This document shows positions 11,101-22,385 of a stretch of 64,000 nucleotides of DNA, in pieces. The DNA lies in assembly GCF_002878395.1 (NCBI RefSeq), contig NC_061121.1:15962753-16026752 (forward strand), given 5' to 3'. The DNA is from Capsicum annuum. Its lineage: Eukaryota > Streptophyta > Magnoliopsida > Solanales > Solanaceae. Under the pieces are notes generated by a model. It did no database searches and was not told where the DNA came from. It worked only from the letters and a program-made list of their open reading frames with translations. The position numbers and the translations under genes are program-made. Position 1 is the stretch's first letter. Each line of letters begins with the position of its first letter.

Positions 11101-12288
11101 GGTAACCACATTAGGAGAATTTTCCTGATCCTATCGGGACTTAAGAGCATAAAGTCTGTTTATTTATTTCCCACTGGTAGCACTAAATGCAACACCCTGC
11201 TGATTCGGGTGACTGAACTGAGTAGAGGAATGGTTATGCTGACCCTGAGGACCTGGCTGAGGACTATCTCTAACTCTGTGGCTTGGCTTGCCACATCTAA
11301 TGAAAATATCACTGCCAGCTTTGCAAGTACCCTGATGGTGCTTTCCATAAGACTAAAAAATAGGATAGGTGCGGGCACTACTAATACTGCCTTGATACTT
11401 AGACCCTAGCGCCCTATCTCTATTTCCATCTCTAAATTTCGGCACAGGAGAAATGGCTGAGGAAGGAGCTGGAATGGATGACTTTGGGCAGAACTGAGAA
11501 TAATTCCCAGCCTCTAAATTAGGCTGATCAAAGTTGAAACTACCTATCCTTGCTCTCTTATTCTACTTCTCTGTCATCTTAATCTTCTGCTCTTCTATCT
11601 ATTGAACATGGATCATAAGCCTGTCTATGTTAATCTTACTAATCAACATTGCAGATCTACACTCATTGACCATAGTATCATTTACCCTAGAAACAAACTT
11701 ACTCATCTTAGCCTGGTTCTATGCCACTACATGAGGAGCGTATCTATCTAGCTGAGTAAACTTAAGAGAATACTCTTTCATTATCATATTGCCCTGCCTG
11801 AGATTGACAAATTCTAACAAATTAGCTTTCCTCATCTCTAAGGGAAAGAATCTATCCAAAAAGCAGTGGCAAACTCCTCTCATTCTATAGGTCCTATATC
11901 TGCACCTCTCTATGCTTTCCACTGCTTGAACTATGTGTGACCCATATTCTGTAAATAATATGCAGCTAGCTCAGTACTTTCAACAGCCGAGACCCCTATG
12001 ATATCTGTAACTTTCTGAACCATATCAAGGAATTTCTGAGGGACTTCAATTGACTTAGACCCAAAAAAATGGAGGATTCATTCGGGTAAAGTCGTGAATC
12101 CTAGCTGCAGCTAAATTGGCCACTGGATTGGTTGGAACGATAGTTTTTCATTCATTCTGGGCAGCAACTGAGTTAGTAAGAGTAGTGAAAAAAGCTCTGA
12201 ACTCTACATGAGAAATATGTTTGTCCAAGGGATCTACTTGGATAGGATGAGGGACTAACTGATTTCCGTTTCTTCATTTGGAAGGCAT
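11101..12288 (-). pseudogene. Tekay gag (element C)
   Basis: Gag starts with MPSK at 12288 and can be followed nearly end to end in one register with a handful of stops: a capsid part with HDFTRMNPPFFGSK (about 12100), SFPLEMRKANLLEFVNLRQG and MKEYSLKFTQLDRYAPHVVA (open from 11922 to 11719), then SKINIDRLMIHVQ. A basic, Ser/Pro-rich tail leads to a zinc knuckle read as FIRCGKPSHRVRDSPQ (about 11290). There the expected first and last Cys are Phe/Ile and Ser, so the knuckle is broken. Overlapping frames in this stretch are shadows of it. Confidence 0.75.
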
Positions 12289-12496
12289 CTTCTGTAAGCA
12301 AAAAGAGAGAAAAGGACTCAACTGAGAGTTGAATTTGAGCTCATCCTCATTGACACGACATGAATACAGAAAGAAGGGAAATTGTCCCTAAAACATCTTA
12401 TAGCCTCTTGTATATAAATGTTCCGTACAACACACCTATGCGCAAGACTCTACTAGATGTGACTTTCAGACTTCCTAGTAAACTATTAAACCTTAG

Positions 12497-12508
12497 GATT
12501 TGATACCA
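12497..12508 (-). other. Primer-binding site of element C
   Basis: The minus strand reads TGGTATCAAATCC just after the LTR end (spacer aact). The first eight bases match initiator tRNA-Met; the rest has drifted. Confidence 0.75.
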
Positions 12509-12512
12509 AGTT

Positions 12513-15500
12513 TGTAACGCCCGAATCTAGTACACTGAATGCTCTATGGTGCTCATAACCCTGAAGCACCATAACCTAACCCATGACTGATATCTGTACC
12601 AGAGTATTGCATAATATACATATATATATATACTGTAAAAATACAAAATATAAACTGTAAGGCCGTAAGGTTAGAAACTAAATAACTTCTGAATAAAACA
12701 ATATCTGAACAGGGTATAGAAATATCCAAAATTAAAATAAACTGTCTGTAAACATCTAGTCGGAAAGCCTCTAACTGAATGAACTGTCTAAATAAGGAGT
12801 TGATAGTACATGTCCCTAAATAACTCCAACTACTGAAATAACTAAGTACTTTATCATAACATCCTTGAATGATTAGGACTCACTGCTGACTCTGACTGCT
12901 GAAATGGCAATTCTACTAATGCTCTAGAGCTCGTGCTTCTGAACCTATGGTATAAAAACACCATAGCGCAAATATGTCAGTATGATTGAATGTACTGGTA
13001 TACAAGTGAGGTAGGATAAATACAAAGGGTTTATATGTAGGAACTATACTAACTGTTTGTATAACATGAATGTGAGAATACATGCATGAATAAATGATTG
13101 TAACTGAATTCGTAATGATACTGACTACTAAGTTTGAATACAGATAACATGAGTTACTGATACCTGATATAACTGATATTGAGGGACAGTGTCTGACAGT
13201 CTAGGTTCTGATGGAACTAGCTGAGTTCCATACTGAGTGGACTGATTGTATCTAACAGTCTGGGTTTTATAGAACTATCTGAGTTCTATTACTGAGACTG
13301 ATACTGAGACTGTGAGAAGTATACATCTAACCGATATGCCCATAATAAAGTAGTATAGCTGAGTTGGAGTCCAATCTATAACCCTAATTGGAGGGGTGTC
13401 AATACCGCGCCACTAGTAAGGACAAGTTGTGGGTGATCCTCATCTGACAGTGACCCTAAAAGAGAATGGTGGGACATTCATCTGACAGTGCTAATACCTT
13501 TCATCAACCCTCACCTATCAGTGTTGATGTCTCAACCTATGTTGGCTATATAGTTTTGGAACACAAGGATTACTTCTAATCATCACACCCTCAACTGTCA
13601 GTGTGTGCCCTCATCCTTGGGTTCACTTGGTGCTAAATCCTAATCCCATCTAATTAGACACTGAAAATGATAAAATGAACTGAACTGTTGATGTTGGGCG
13701 TATTTATACGTCTAAGCACCATAACTTACCCATGTTTTAGCTAAGTTTTGAGGATAAAATACATAATTCTTGAGCTTTATCTAGTTTTAGTTAAGTGATT
13801 TGACCTATGTGATTAGCATGCTTTTCAGGTACTAATGAGTAAGATTACGACACTTTGGGGACCTATGGATAGGAAAGGAAACTTCACATAAAAGGAAAGC
13901 AGCTTTTGGACTAAATGTAATATATGGGAACTTTATCCCGGGCAAACTCAATATTTTTAAATTGTTAAGGATGCAGTAGCAATTTATTAGAGAAGGATGT
14001 TATTAAAAGCCTTATGGCTGAATTTTTAGGGATTATTCATTATTCTGTATTATTTTGAGTACAAGAGAAAGCGGCTTAGCTTGAGGAGAAAGGGAGAGAA
14101 ACGTTTTTCTCTCTTATTTTTGCTATTCATCTTCTCCACCAAGATCGTTCTAAATTTTGGTATAATGAATATTTCTATTATGATTTTCATTTTATTCATG
14201 AGTAGCTAAGTTTATTTGGTAGGGTTATGGAAACCTTGTAGTATACTCTATTGCTACGGGTTTTTGAATTTATGATGTGTTAATTCACTTATATCATTAC
14301 TCTCTTCGTTATGATTGAATTCTTGTGCATGCGAATATAGGGAATGTTACTGTTATTCGATAGAAAAGTTATAGCAATAACTTATTCGATAGAAAATTTA
14401 CTGTTTGGAAAAGAGAGTAGTGACAAGAAAATAGAGTTTCCAACCTCTATTGTACACGTTAATGCCTTAGCAGGATAAACTACTTGGAGAGTTCATATGA
14501 TTGGTTGTACACTTTGGATTCGAGAGAACTAAGGTGAATAAATCCTTGATGGTTGAGAAACACTTGGATTTAGAATTAGAATACATCTCTCTATAAGTGC
14601 ATACATGTATAAATCCTTATTACTCATAGTTAATAGAGAAGTAAAAGCTACAAGATGGACATAACCCTAACTTGTCATTCTCTGTGATGAAATATTAATA
14701 CACATATTGTTTTATTGTTATATTGTAACTATCATTTCAAATTTAAACCAAAACCCCCATTCAGGAACCTCTGACCAATAGTCCAGTAACAACTACAATA
14801 CTTAGTAACACAGTATTCCCTGGGGGATTCGACCCCCAACCTGATTGGGTTCTATATTTGATGGCGACCGCTTACTCTCTCATAAGAGAGGTATGTACCA
14901 ACTATACTGAGTTAATTGAGTTTCATTGACTAACAAAATACTAGTGAGATTACTGAATTACTGAGATTACTAAGAGTACTGAGTAGGAATGGACTAATAC
15001 TAAATTCACTGAGTTTTTTTGAGTTATGTATCTGACTAAATTCTACTGATCATGGCTTGATTAAGAGTATCTTTAAAGTATGACACTATCTCTATGCACA
15101 CAGCTAAATTGTCGGGTATTTAATACCCCCAGGACACGTAACATAAAAGTAAATGATGGCACAAGCTTGAAAGTAGAACAATGGCTATATATCTATAATT
15201 CATTGACTAAGACACTTCATCAAACACTTGACATGCATTAACTTTTACATGAACGAAGATTTCATAATAGCCTGCTATGAAGGCAATATTTTCATCACAT
15301 AGGGATTTTATCAAACACATGGGGAGCATGCTTTGGTTATACAATAACCACTACATCAAATTATCATGGCTACATATTTCAACTTGCAAACTAAAGGGTT
15401 TATCAAGAATACCACGTAAATCATTACTTACTAGGATCAATTCTTGAAATTAATAGTCTATAACATGGATTAAAACCCAAAAACAACATGAACATGAATT

Positions 15501-16262
15501 TAAATCAAATAAATCATGAACATGCTTAAATATACAATCTTTGAACTGAAAAGGGATTCTTGAGCAACATGGCTGAAGGGGACCCATGAATCAATACTTA
15601 ACATACCTTAGACCATAATTCCTTAAAGATTCTTGGAGAAATTATTGAGTTTGACCTTTATTCTTGAGAGCTAGGGTTTTGTTTCTTGGAAGAAAATATT
15701 CTTGATTTGGGGAAAAAGTGAGTAAATAATGATTTAAATTATTTTTAGGGATTAAATCCCGCACATGGATGTGTGAAAACCTTAGAAAAGGACTAATTTA
15801 TCCCTAGACAAAATATTTAATTTTCATCAAAATTTCCCAATTTGGAAGGCTGGCGGGATGCAGCACTATCGTGCTGGGTCACTGGGAACTGGTCTGACGG
15901 CACTGCATAGTGGAATAGTGTTCGCACTTTGTTTGTGAACAAGAAGTTCATCACGACATGGTGGAATCGCGTTGATACACTGTAAATTGACAACTCTGAA
16001 TTTGAGCCTTGGCGCGACATGCCATAATCACGGAGGCTCACTGGATTCCAACTATTGCCATTTTGGCATGATCCAGGATGCGTTGATGGCTCAGGTGGCA
16101 CACTATCTTACTAAAATGGCTCTAATTCTTTGCTCGAGTGTCGGATTTGGGCAAATTTTGTATCGATGAAAAGCTTATTCAATTTCCCACACAGCAAAAA
16201 GTTAAAATCTGGAAAATTCCCTATGTATAAAAGTGTATTCATCTTTTAAAGTAAGTCTTTAA
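12513..16262 (-). repeat. 5' LTR of element C, split by a solo LTR
   Basis: The gag-side end is TGTAACGCCCG at 12513. The LTR runs to 13683, is interrupted by the insertion at 13689-14900, and resumes at 14906 to about 16262. Its words are shared with the LTRs at 37111 and 50098: the opening (cacc ataacctaac), the block gagttggagtccaat near 13362, gtcgggtatttaataccccc near 15112, and acctta before the coding-like tail near 15605. A CAGCAC-tatc-GTGCTG palindrome lies at about 15859-15874. (TA)n occurs at about 12610-12634. The right edge is approximate. Confidence 0.75.
13689..14900 (+). mobile_element. Solo LTR, Tat/Athila-like, 1212 bp
   Basis: It begins TGATGTTGGGCG and ends GTATGTACCA. 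The flanks are actgt (13684-13688) and actat (14901-14905), a 5-bp target-site duplication with one change. Its opening (TGATGTTGG.CG, then a CTAAGCAC or CTAGCAC block and a TTTTGAGGAT block) and its last 100 bases (TCCCTGGGGGATTCGACCCC type, then tgatggcgaccg) resemble those of the solo LTR at 30089-31860. No PBS, PPT or coding lies inside, so it is a solo LTR made by recombination between the two LTRs of a complete element. It is inserted in the LTR of element C. Confidence 0.8.
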
Positions 16263-16269
16263 CATTTTT

Positions 16270-16600
16270 GGGATGATTTTAAGCTAGATAGAAGTACGAG
16301 GTAATACATTAATTTCAATAATTTGAGATTTTGTATGTTCCATAAAAGGCCGTAAAGTGATAATCATGGATGACTTCTTGGAAGACAACCCAATACCTGA
16401 TGATTGGGAACTAAGCGATGAACTTTTTAAAGAAGATTCAATGGTTATTAAAGCCAGACCCTCGTGGAAGATGTACTTTGTTGGTGTCGTATATCGAGAT
16501 AGAGCTAGTATCGGTGTAGTGTTCGTTACTCTACAAGAAAAGGTCATCCCATACTCTTTCACCCTAATAAACTATTTCTCTAAGAATATTATTGAAGAAG
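16270..16600 (+). pseudogene. Tat/Ogre-type RNase H fragment
   Basis: Plus-strand text with two stops reads EILYVP.KAVK (about 16325-16355) and then, in the neighbouring frame, MDDFLEDNPIPDDWELSDEL (16366-16425). The sequence SWKMYFVGVVYRDRASIGVVFVT follows, with YSFTLINYFSKNIIE last. From my knowledge of Tat/Ogre elements this is the segment joining RT to the archaeal-type second RNase H, where active copies have MYFDGA; the catalytic Asp is Val here. At about 16600 the text changes abruptly to Galadriel RT. The missing rest of this protein should have followed before the Tat integrase at 24019. Confidence 0.75.
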
Positions 16601-17410
16601 GGTGCTGAAACTTTTCTTGCCACCATGATAGAAGTGAAACTAGACGTGAAGGCAGAAATTCTAGATTGTGTTGCTAATTTAGTAAAGCAATACGCTAATG
16701 TGATGCCCCCTGAATTGCCTAGAGAATTTCCGCCAAGGATGGATATAGATCACAAGATCGAGTTGCTGCCCAGTTCAGTTGCTCCTGCACAAGCTCCTTA
16801 TCGAATGGCTCCAAAAGAATTGGGTGAATTATGGAAACAGTTGAATGAATTACTAGACACTGGATTAATTGAACCATCAAAAGCTCCTTATGGTGCTCCT
16901 ATTTTATTCCAAAAGAAACAGGATGGTTCAATGAGGATGTGCGTAGATTATCGACCATTAAATAAAGTGACTGTGAAGAACAAATATCCTATCCCGTTGG
17001 TGCAAGATCTCATGGACAAACTGACGCAGGCATGCTGGTTCACTAAACTTTATCTTCGATTAGGATATTGGCAGGTTCGAATAGCAGAGGGTGATGAGTC
17101 AAAAACCACGTGTGTGACGAGGTATGGCTCTTACGACTTTCTAGTTATGCCATTTAGGTTAATGAATGCCCCAGTAACTTTCTGCAATTTGATGAATGAT
17201 GTGTTGTATGATTACCTAGATGACTTTGTTGTGGTATATCTAGACAACATAGTCATTTATAGTTGTTCCCTTGATGAGCATTTGGAACATTTGAAGTTAG
17301 TATTGTCTCGATTGTGGGAGTACAAACTTTATATCAAAATAGAAAAGTATGAATTTTCCAAATAGGAAGTGAAGTTCCTTGGGCATTTGGTTAGTCAAAA
17401 CTAAGTAAGG
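16601..17410 (+). pseudogene. Galadriel-type reverse transcriptase, YLDN variant
   Basis: An open frame of about 257 codons (16592-17365) carries the RT of a chromovirus distinct from Tekay: DHKIELLPSSVAPAQAPYRM, then GLIEPSKAPYGAPILFQKK, RMCVDYRPLNKVTVKNKYP, TKLYLRLGYWQVRIAEGDES, YDFLVMPFRLMNAPVTF and the catalytic block VVVYLDNIVIYS. The second catalytic Asp is Asn, and the usual TKLDLR has Tyr for Asp, so two of the three active-site Asp residues are lost in an otherwise open frame. A stop follows KYEFSK; then EVKFLGHLVSQN and another stop lead to the RNase H part. The 5' portion (gag, protease) is absent: the coding starts at the Tat junction. Confidence 0.9.
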
Positions 17411-18115
17411 ATGGATTCGAAAAAGGTACATACAACTGCGGATTGGCCGGCACCTGGCGGGATTAAAGAATTGAGATCATTCTTGGGACTGACTAACTAT
17501 TATCGCAAATTCATTGCTGGTTACTCTAAGAAGGCTGTGGCGTTGACTGATTTACTGAAAAAAGAAGTCAAGTGGGAATTGTCTGAGAAGTGCAATGTAG
17601 CATTTCAGATGTTGAAAGACGTTATTGCTTCAGAACCCATTTTGAATCTGCCAGACTTTGAGTTACCATTTGAAGTTCACACTGATGCATTGGATAAAGC
17701 TATTGGAGGCGTATTAGTGCAAGAAGGCCATCCTGTGGCTTTCAAAAGTCGAAAGTTGAGTGATGCTGACCCAAGGTATTCGACACATGAAAAAGAAATG
17801 GTTTCAGTGGTACATTGTTTACAGACTTGGAGAGTGTATTTGCTGGGTTCTCGGTTCATGGTACGGACGGATAATGTTGCAAACACTTTCTTCAAGATGC
17901 AGAAGAAGCTGAGTCCAAAGCAAGCTCATTGGCAAGAGTTTCTTGCTGAGTATGACTTCATGTGGGAGCATAAACCAGGGAAACACAACCAGGTTGCGGA
18001 TGCACTAAGTCAAAAAGAAGTATTTACTGCAGTATACTCTATTGCTAGACTTGAATCTGATTTCTTTGAGAGAATTAGATTTTGTGCTGCTAACGACCCA
18101 CTCTATGTCAAGTAG
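17411..18115 (+). pseudogene. Galadriel-type RNase H and connection domain
   Basis: This is an open frame of 234 codons. It starts in the connection region ([27 protein letters not shown]) and runs into RNase H with all four acidic positions kept: [32 protein letters not shown] and QVADALSQK. It ends at a stop after YVK, directly before the integrase linker. It would remove RNA template during cDNA synthesis. Only flanking stops separate it from RT and integrase, so this module is less decayed than the RT before it. It forms the start of the inverted-repeat arm from about 17921. Confidence 0.88.
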
Positions 18116-19540
18116 ATGGGTCAAGTTAAAGATGGGATCATTCGGAGGTATTGGATCGAGGAAGATCTCCTTTACTTTAAAGGGGGGAGAATTATCGTAC
18201 CTCAAGGTAGTGGCCTGCGTAGAGACATGATGAAAGAGGCACATGACACTCCTTGGGTTGGTCATCCCGGTGTCGAAAGGATGCTAGCTCTACTATCCCG
18301 TGTTTATTTTTGGCCAAAAATAGAAGACGATATTGAGTCATACGTGAAGACTTGTGATATGTGTCAAAGAGACAAGACGAAACGTATGAAAGAGGCGGGT
18401 TTACTACAACCTCTGCCTATTCCTGAAAGGCCATGGATTTCTATCTCAATGGACTTTATTTCTGGGTTTCCTAAACTAGATGGCAATGCGTCCATTATGG
18501 TGGTGGTTGACAGCTTCTCAAAATACGCTGTTTTTATTGCTACACCAATTATTTGCTCCTCAGAAGTTGCTGCAGAATTATTCTAAAAGAACATGGTAAA
18601 GCATTTCAGTTTGCCAAGTGATATCGTGAGTGATAGAGACGCACATTTCACAGGTCGGTTCTGGCATGCATTATTTACTATGATGGGGACTGATCTAAAA
18701 TTTTCTACGTCAAATCATCCATAAACTGATGGCCAAACTGAGAGGATAAACCACTTTCTAGAAGTGTATCTGAGGCACTATGTAACAGCAAGTCAGCGAA
18801 ATTGGGCAGATTTGTTGGACACCGTGCAATTTTGTTACAACCTGCACAGGTCATTGGCGATGAAAAAGAGCCCGTTTAAACTGGTTTTAGGTATGCAGCC
18901 TATGAAACCATTAAAGGTGACGATGCTGAAGAAAAATCACCATTGCCCTGCTGCTTATTGATATTGAAAAGACAAGCATGAGATGCTTGTCGAGGCACAA
19001 GATAGCATGAGGAAAGCGCAGAAACGCCTGAAGAAATATGTAGATCAGCATCAACATGTGGTAGAGTTCAGTATTGGAGACAAAGTGCTTTTGAAACTCA
19101 CTCCCCAAATCTGGAAACAGATTGCGAGTAAGCAAAGACATCGTGGACTGATTCCAACATATGATGGCCCGTTCGATGTTATTGAAAAAGTCAAAGAAGT
19201 TGTTTATAGGTTGAAATTGCCAAAAAGGTTGAAAATTCACCCTACCTTTCATTTTAGTTTTTTGAAGCGGTACAGTGAGGATGTTGAAGACCCAGGGAGG
19301 AACAAAAACAAAAGAGATCCTCCATTGATCGTAAAAGAGTACAAGTCTAAAATAGAGAAGATACTTGATCATCGGATCGTAGGAAACAGCAAGAAGAGTA
19401 CCAAAATAGAATTCTTAATTCAGTGGAAGGGTTCAAGCGAAGAAGACACTGTTTGGGAGAAGGCTCAGAACCTATGGCAATTTAACAAGCAAATAGATGA
19501 CTACATCAAAACAACCTCGACGAGGGCGTCGAGTTCTTAA
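18116..19540 (+). pseudogene. Galadriel-type integrase with chromodomain
   Basis: The integrase zinc region is intact (MKEAHDTPWVGHPGVERM, then CDMCQRDK). The core has the first Asp in MDFISGFP (about 18450) and the second in VSDRDAHF (about 18630). The Glu is in FLEVYLRHY (about 18760). Stops occur at about 18584 (after AAELF), at 18721 (HP.TDGQTE) and near 18960. From 18983 to 19540 one open frame holds the integrase C-terminal part (GDKVLLKLTP, YDGPFDVIEK, HPTFHFSFLKRY) and a chromodomain: KILDHRIVGNSKKSTKIEFL, IQWKGSSEEDTVWEKAQNLW. Chromodomains of this class bind histone marks and steer insertion. The ending TRASSS before a G-rich tract fits the Galadriel lineage. Confidence 0.88.
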
Positions 19541-19553
19541 AGTGGGGGTGGTC

Positions 19554-20527
19554 TGTTAGACCCTCAGTCTAAGGCTTGATGGCTTACAAGGCCATGTCAA
19601 GGTGCACATTGGCCTTGACATGTACCAAAGACAAGAAATGTGATAGACCAAGGTATGCTAGAGTGATGGCAAGGCTAACTTGGACACTTGAGACAACGAC
19701 CGGCGCATGGCCCCTGCGAGGGCATGCGTGTAGCACTAATATGGCATGGCACTGGCATGACATCGACACTGGCAAGGCACAGGTGATGGCATAGCACAGG
19801 TATAGAAGCAGACTTGGACACAGGCGTGATCGAGGCAGAGTCGCAACATAGGCATTGGCGTGGCCTAAGCTGTGACATAGCAAAGACAACTTCATGGAGC
19901 AAGAAATGGCATGGCATAGGCACAGGTGCAGGCATGACATTGTCAAGACATGATGCTGGCAAGGCGAGGCATGGTTGAGATACTTGACAAGGCAAAGACG
20001 GAAGGACTAAGTGCTGAGAAGCTGAAAATGACTAAGCGTGTTAACATTGGCAAAATTAACTAAAAGGACAAAGCTGCCCATGTGCTAGTCACATGGGGTA
20101 GTTATTGTGTTTGAATTTTGAATGTTGTAACATGTGGATTTTCAGATAGTGTTTAGATCAGTTTTGCTATGTCATGTGAGGATCATGCAGCCTTGTCCAA
20201 TGACAGGCTGCCATGTGTCCTAAGTTGTAACTGTTGTAACTGCTTGTGCAGTATTTAAATGTGCTGCAGGAAATTGTAAAGGCATCCAGAAAATAGTGTG
20301 TGTTGAGTGTATGCCTTTGACAATTTCATGTGGCACTTTCTTTTTAATTCTGAGAGAAATATAAAGGTTTGGAACGCGGTTCCTGTAAATGATTGAGTGC
20401 TTTACATTTCTATATTTGTGTCTAATTATTTAGACTGTGCATTATGTGTGTTGTGGCTAAAGTTGTTCTCTGTGTGTGTGCAACTGCCAAGAAGCTGTGT
20501 TGCAAAAAATAAAATGCCCCTATCTCA
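19554..20527 (+). repeat. Galadriel 3' LTR (+), 974 bp
   Basis: It starts TGTTAGACCC right after the polypurine tract AGTGGGGGTGG (19541-19551) and ends CCCCTATCTCA. Its mirror copy is at 21414-22385 (972 bp), about 10 per cent different where compared by eye. The first 450 bases are built of diffuse ggcatggca-type words (low-complexity), which produce spurious ORFs on both strands. What follows (actttaggg) is not the PBS, so this is the 3' LTR of the plus copy. Confidence 0.88.
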
Positions 20528-21413
20528 ACTTTAGGGACTCTCCTGCCACTCTTCGCAACCCATTAGGTGGCTAGGTTGTTGTTCCAACCCTGAGTCCAAC
20601 TTTATTTAGATGTACCCCTTCACATGCCTTCGGTAAAGCTCAAGTCCAACCTTTTTGGTGGATACTCAACTTGATGCCTTAATTGCATCCATGGTAAGAC
20701 CTAAGCATGATCAAGCCCAATGTTTATAGTCTACTTCTTCAACTCTCTTGGAAGACATGGCTCATCCTCTTGACCACCCGACTTATTGGCATATCCCCTT
20801 CTTTAACTTAGCCTAGACTCTTTCTTGGCTGACAACCCTAGCTCGTCTCTTTGCATGAACAAGCTACTTGACTGACAAGCTTCTGATGCACTTCGCTAAC
20901 CTTGCTTGACGTCCTTGTAAATTCCATGCTTCTTCTGACCATAATTACCAACATAACTCTAACAGAGTTTCTGACAAACTGAAGGTTCCGCACAATCAAG
21001 GACATTTGAGCACCATCTATCCAATTGTCCAACTTTGTGGTTCCACTCAAACAGCATCGCACGATGACCATACCTGTTGGCCCAACGTGGCTCTATAGAA
21101 TCCCTCTGCATACGGTACCCACTGATTTGAAGTCATCCCTTGAAGGTTTCTTAATCAATCTCAAATGCTTCAAAGATGAATCAACCCACACAGACGAAGG
21201 CGGAATCAATGGTTGTGACATGGCGTGATTGTAAATTGATGGGCCTTAGTTGACATAGCTAAGTCAAGCATCTCAACATACAACCAATTCCCTTTACAAG
21301 GTAGCATCATCTCAAATGATCTTCATGAACACGACAAATGTCAATCTATACTTTGACATGATCGCTGCAATAACATTCACAATCTACTCTCAATTCTATG
21401 TTTTGATACCACT
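20528..21413 (-). pseudogene. Galadriel 5' leader and gag remnant (-)
   Basis: On the minus strand, directly after the LTR at 21414, comes the PBS TGGTATCAAAAC (21411-21400), then leader and a decayed gag-like region. The clearest pieces are an open stretch 21071-20838 starting MVIVRCCLSGTTKLDNWIDG, and downstream PPKRLDLSFTEGM near 20620-20660. I cannot place gag motifs beyond position in the element, so the gag call is mainly from location. It ends where the plus-strand LTR ends (20527), without a visible TSD. Confidence 0.6.
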
Positions 21414-22385
21414 TGAGACAGGGGCATTCTATTTTTTGCAACACCGCTGCTTGGTAGTCGCGCACACACAGAGCACAACTTTAGCCATAACACACACAAT
21501 GCGCAGTCTAAACAATTAGACACAAATGTAGAAATGTAAAGCACTCAATATTTATAGGAACCGCGTTCAAAACCATTATATTTCTCTCAGAATTACAAAG
21601 GAAGTATCATATGAAATTGTCAAAGGCATACACTAAACACACACTATTTTCTAGATGCCTTTACAATTTCCTGTAGCACATTTAAATACTGCACAATCAG
21701 TTACAGCAGTTGCAACTTAGGACACATGGCAGCCTGTCATTGGACAAGGCTGCATGCTCCTCACATGACATAGCAAAACTGATCTAAACACTATCTGAAA
21801 TACACATGTTACAACATTCAAAATTCAAACACAATAACTACCCAATGTGACTACCACATGGGCAACTTTGCCCTTTTAGTTAATTTTGCCAATGTTAACA
21901 CACTTAGTCATTTTTAGCTTCTCAGCACTTAGTCCTTCCATCTTTGCCTTGTCAAGCATCTCAACCATGCCTGGTCTTTCCAGCATCATGCCTTGCCAAT
22001 GTCATGTCTGTGACTATGCCTACGCCATGCCATTGCTTGCTCCATGAAGCTATCTTTGCCATGTCACAGCTTAGGCCATGCCAATGCCTATGTTGCAACT
22101 ACGCCTCGATCATGCCTGTGTCCTAGTCTGCTTCCATGCCTGTGCTATGCCATCACCTGTACCTTCCCAGTGTTAATGTCATGCCAGTGCCATGCCATAT
22201 TACTGCTGCATGCATGCCCTCGCAGGTGCCATGCGTCTGTCGTTGTCTCAAGTGTACAAAGCAGCCTTGCCATCACTCTAGCATACCTTGGTCTATCATA
22301 TTGCTTGTATTTGGTACATGTCAAGGCCAATGTGCATGTTGACATAGCCTTGTAAGCCATCAAGCCTTAGACTTAGGGTCTAACA
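21414..22385 (-). repeat. Galadriel LTR (-), 972 bp, flanked by pol and by PBS
   Basis: On the minus strand it runs from TGTTAGACCC (22385) to CTGTCTCA (21414). Upstream of it on the same strand is the chromodomain end and polypurine tract (AGTAGGGGTGG, 22400-22390); downstream is a PBS. A single LTR thus serves as the 3' LTR of one Galadriel copy and the 5' LTR of another, as after recombination between tandem copies or between LTRs. Confidence 0.88.

Larger units (their letters stand above)
10001..16262 (-). mobile_element. Tekay/Del element C, 5' half
   Basis: On the minus strand this has a 5' LTR (12513 to about 16262, less an insertion), PBS, gag, protease and the first part of RT, then stops abruptly at about 10000. 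Everything downstream of RT, and the 3' LTR, is missing from this copy. The right edge is set by where Tat RNase H coding begins (about 16270). A TTAACA end at 16257-16262 is the best LTR terminus I can see, but no matching TSD exists because the other end is lost. Confidence 0.75.

Noticed and set aside
11160..11409. Frames on both strands with hydrophobic runs near the element C zinc knuckle
   Set aside because: A neighbouring minus frame reads as gag nucleocapsid; these are shadows.
19576..19995. Open frames on both strands in the Galadriel LTR (for example 19576-19794 plus, 19584-19995 minus)
   Set aside because: They arise from ggcatggca-like low-complexity LTR text. The mirrored LTR at 22044-22363 shows the same frames, so their recurrence is explained by the repeat.
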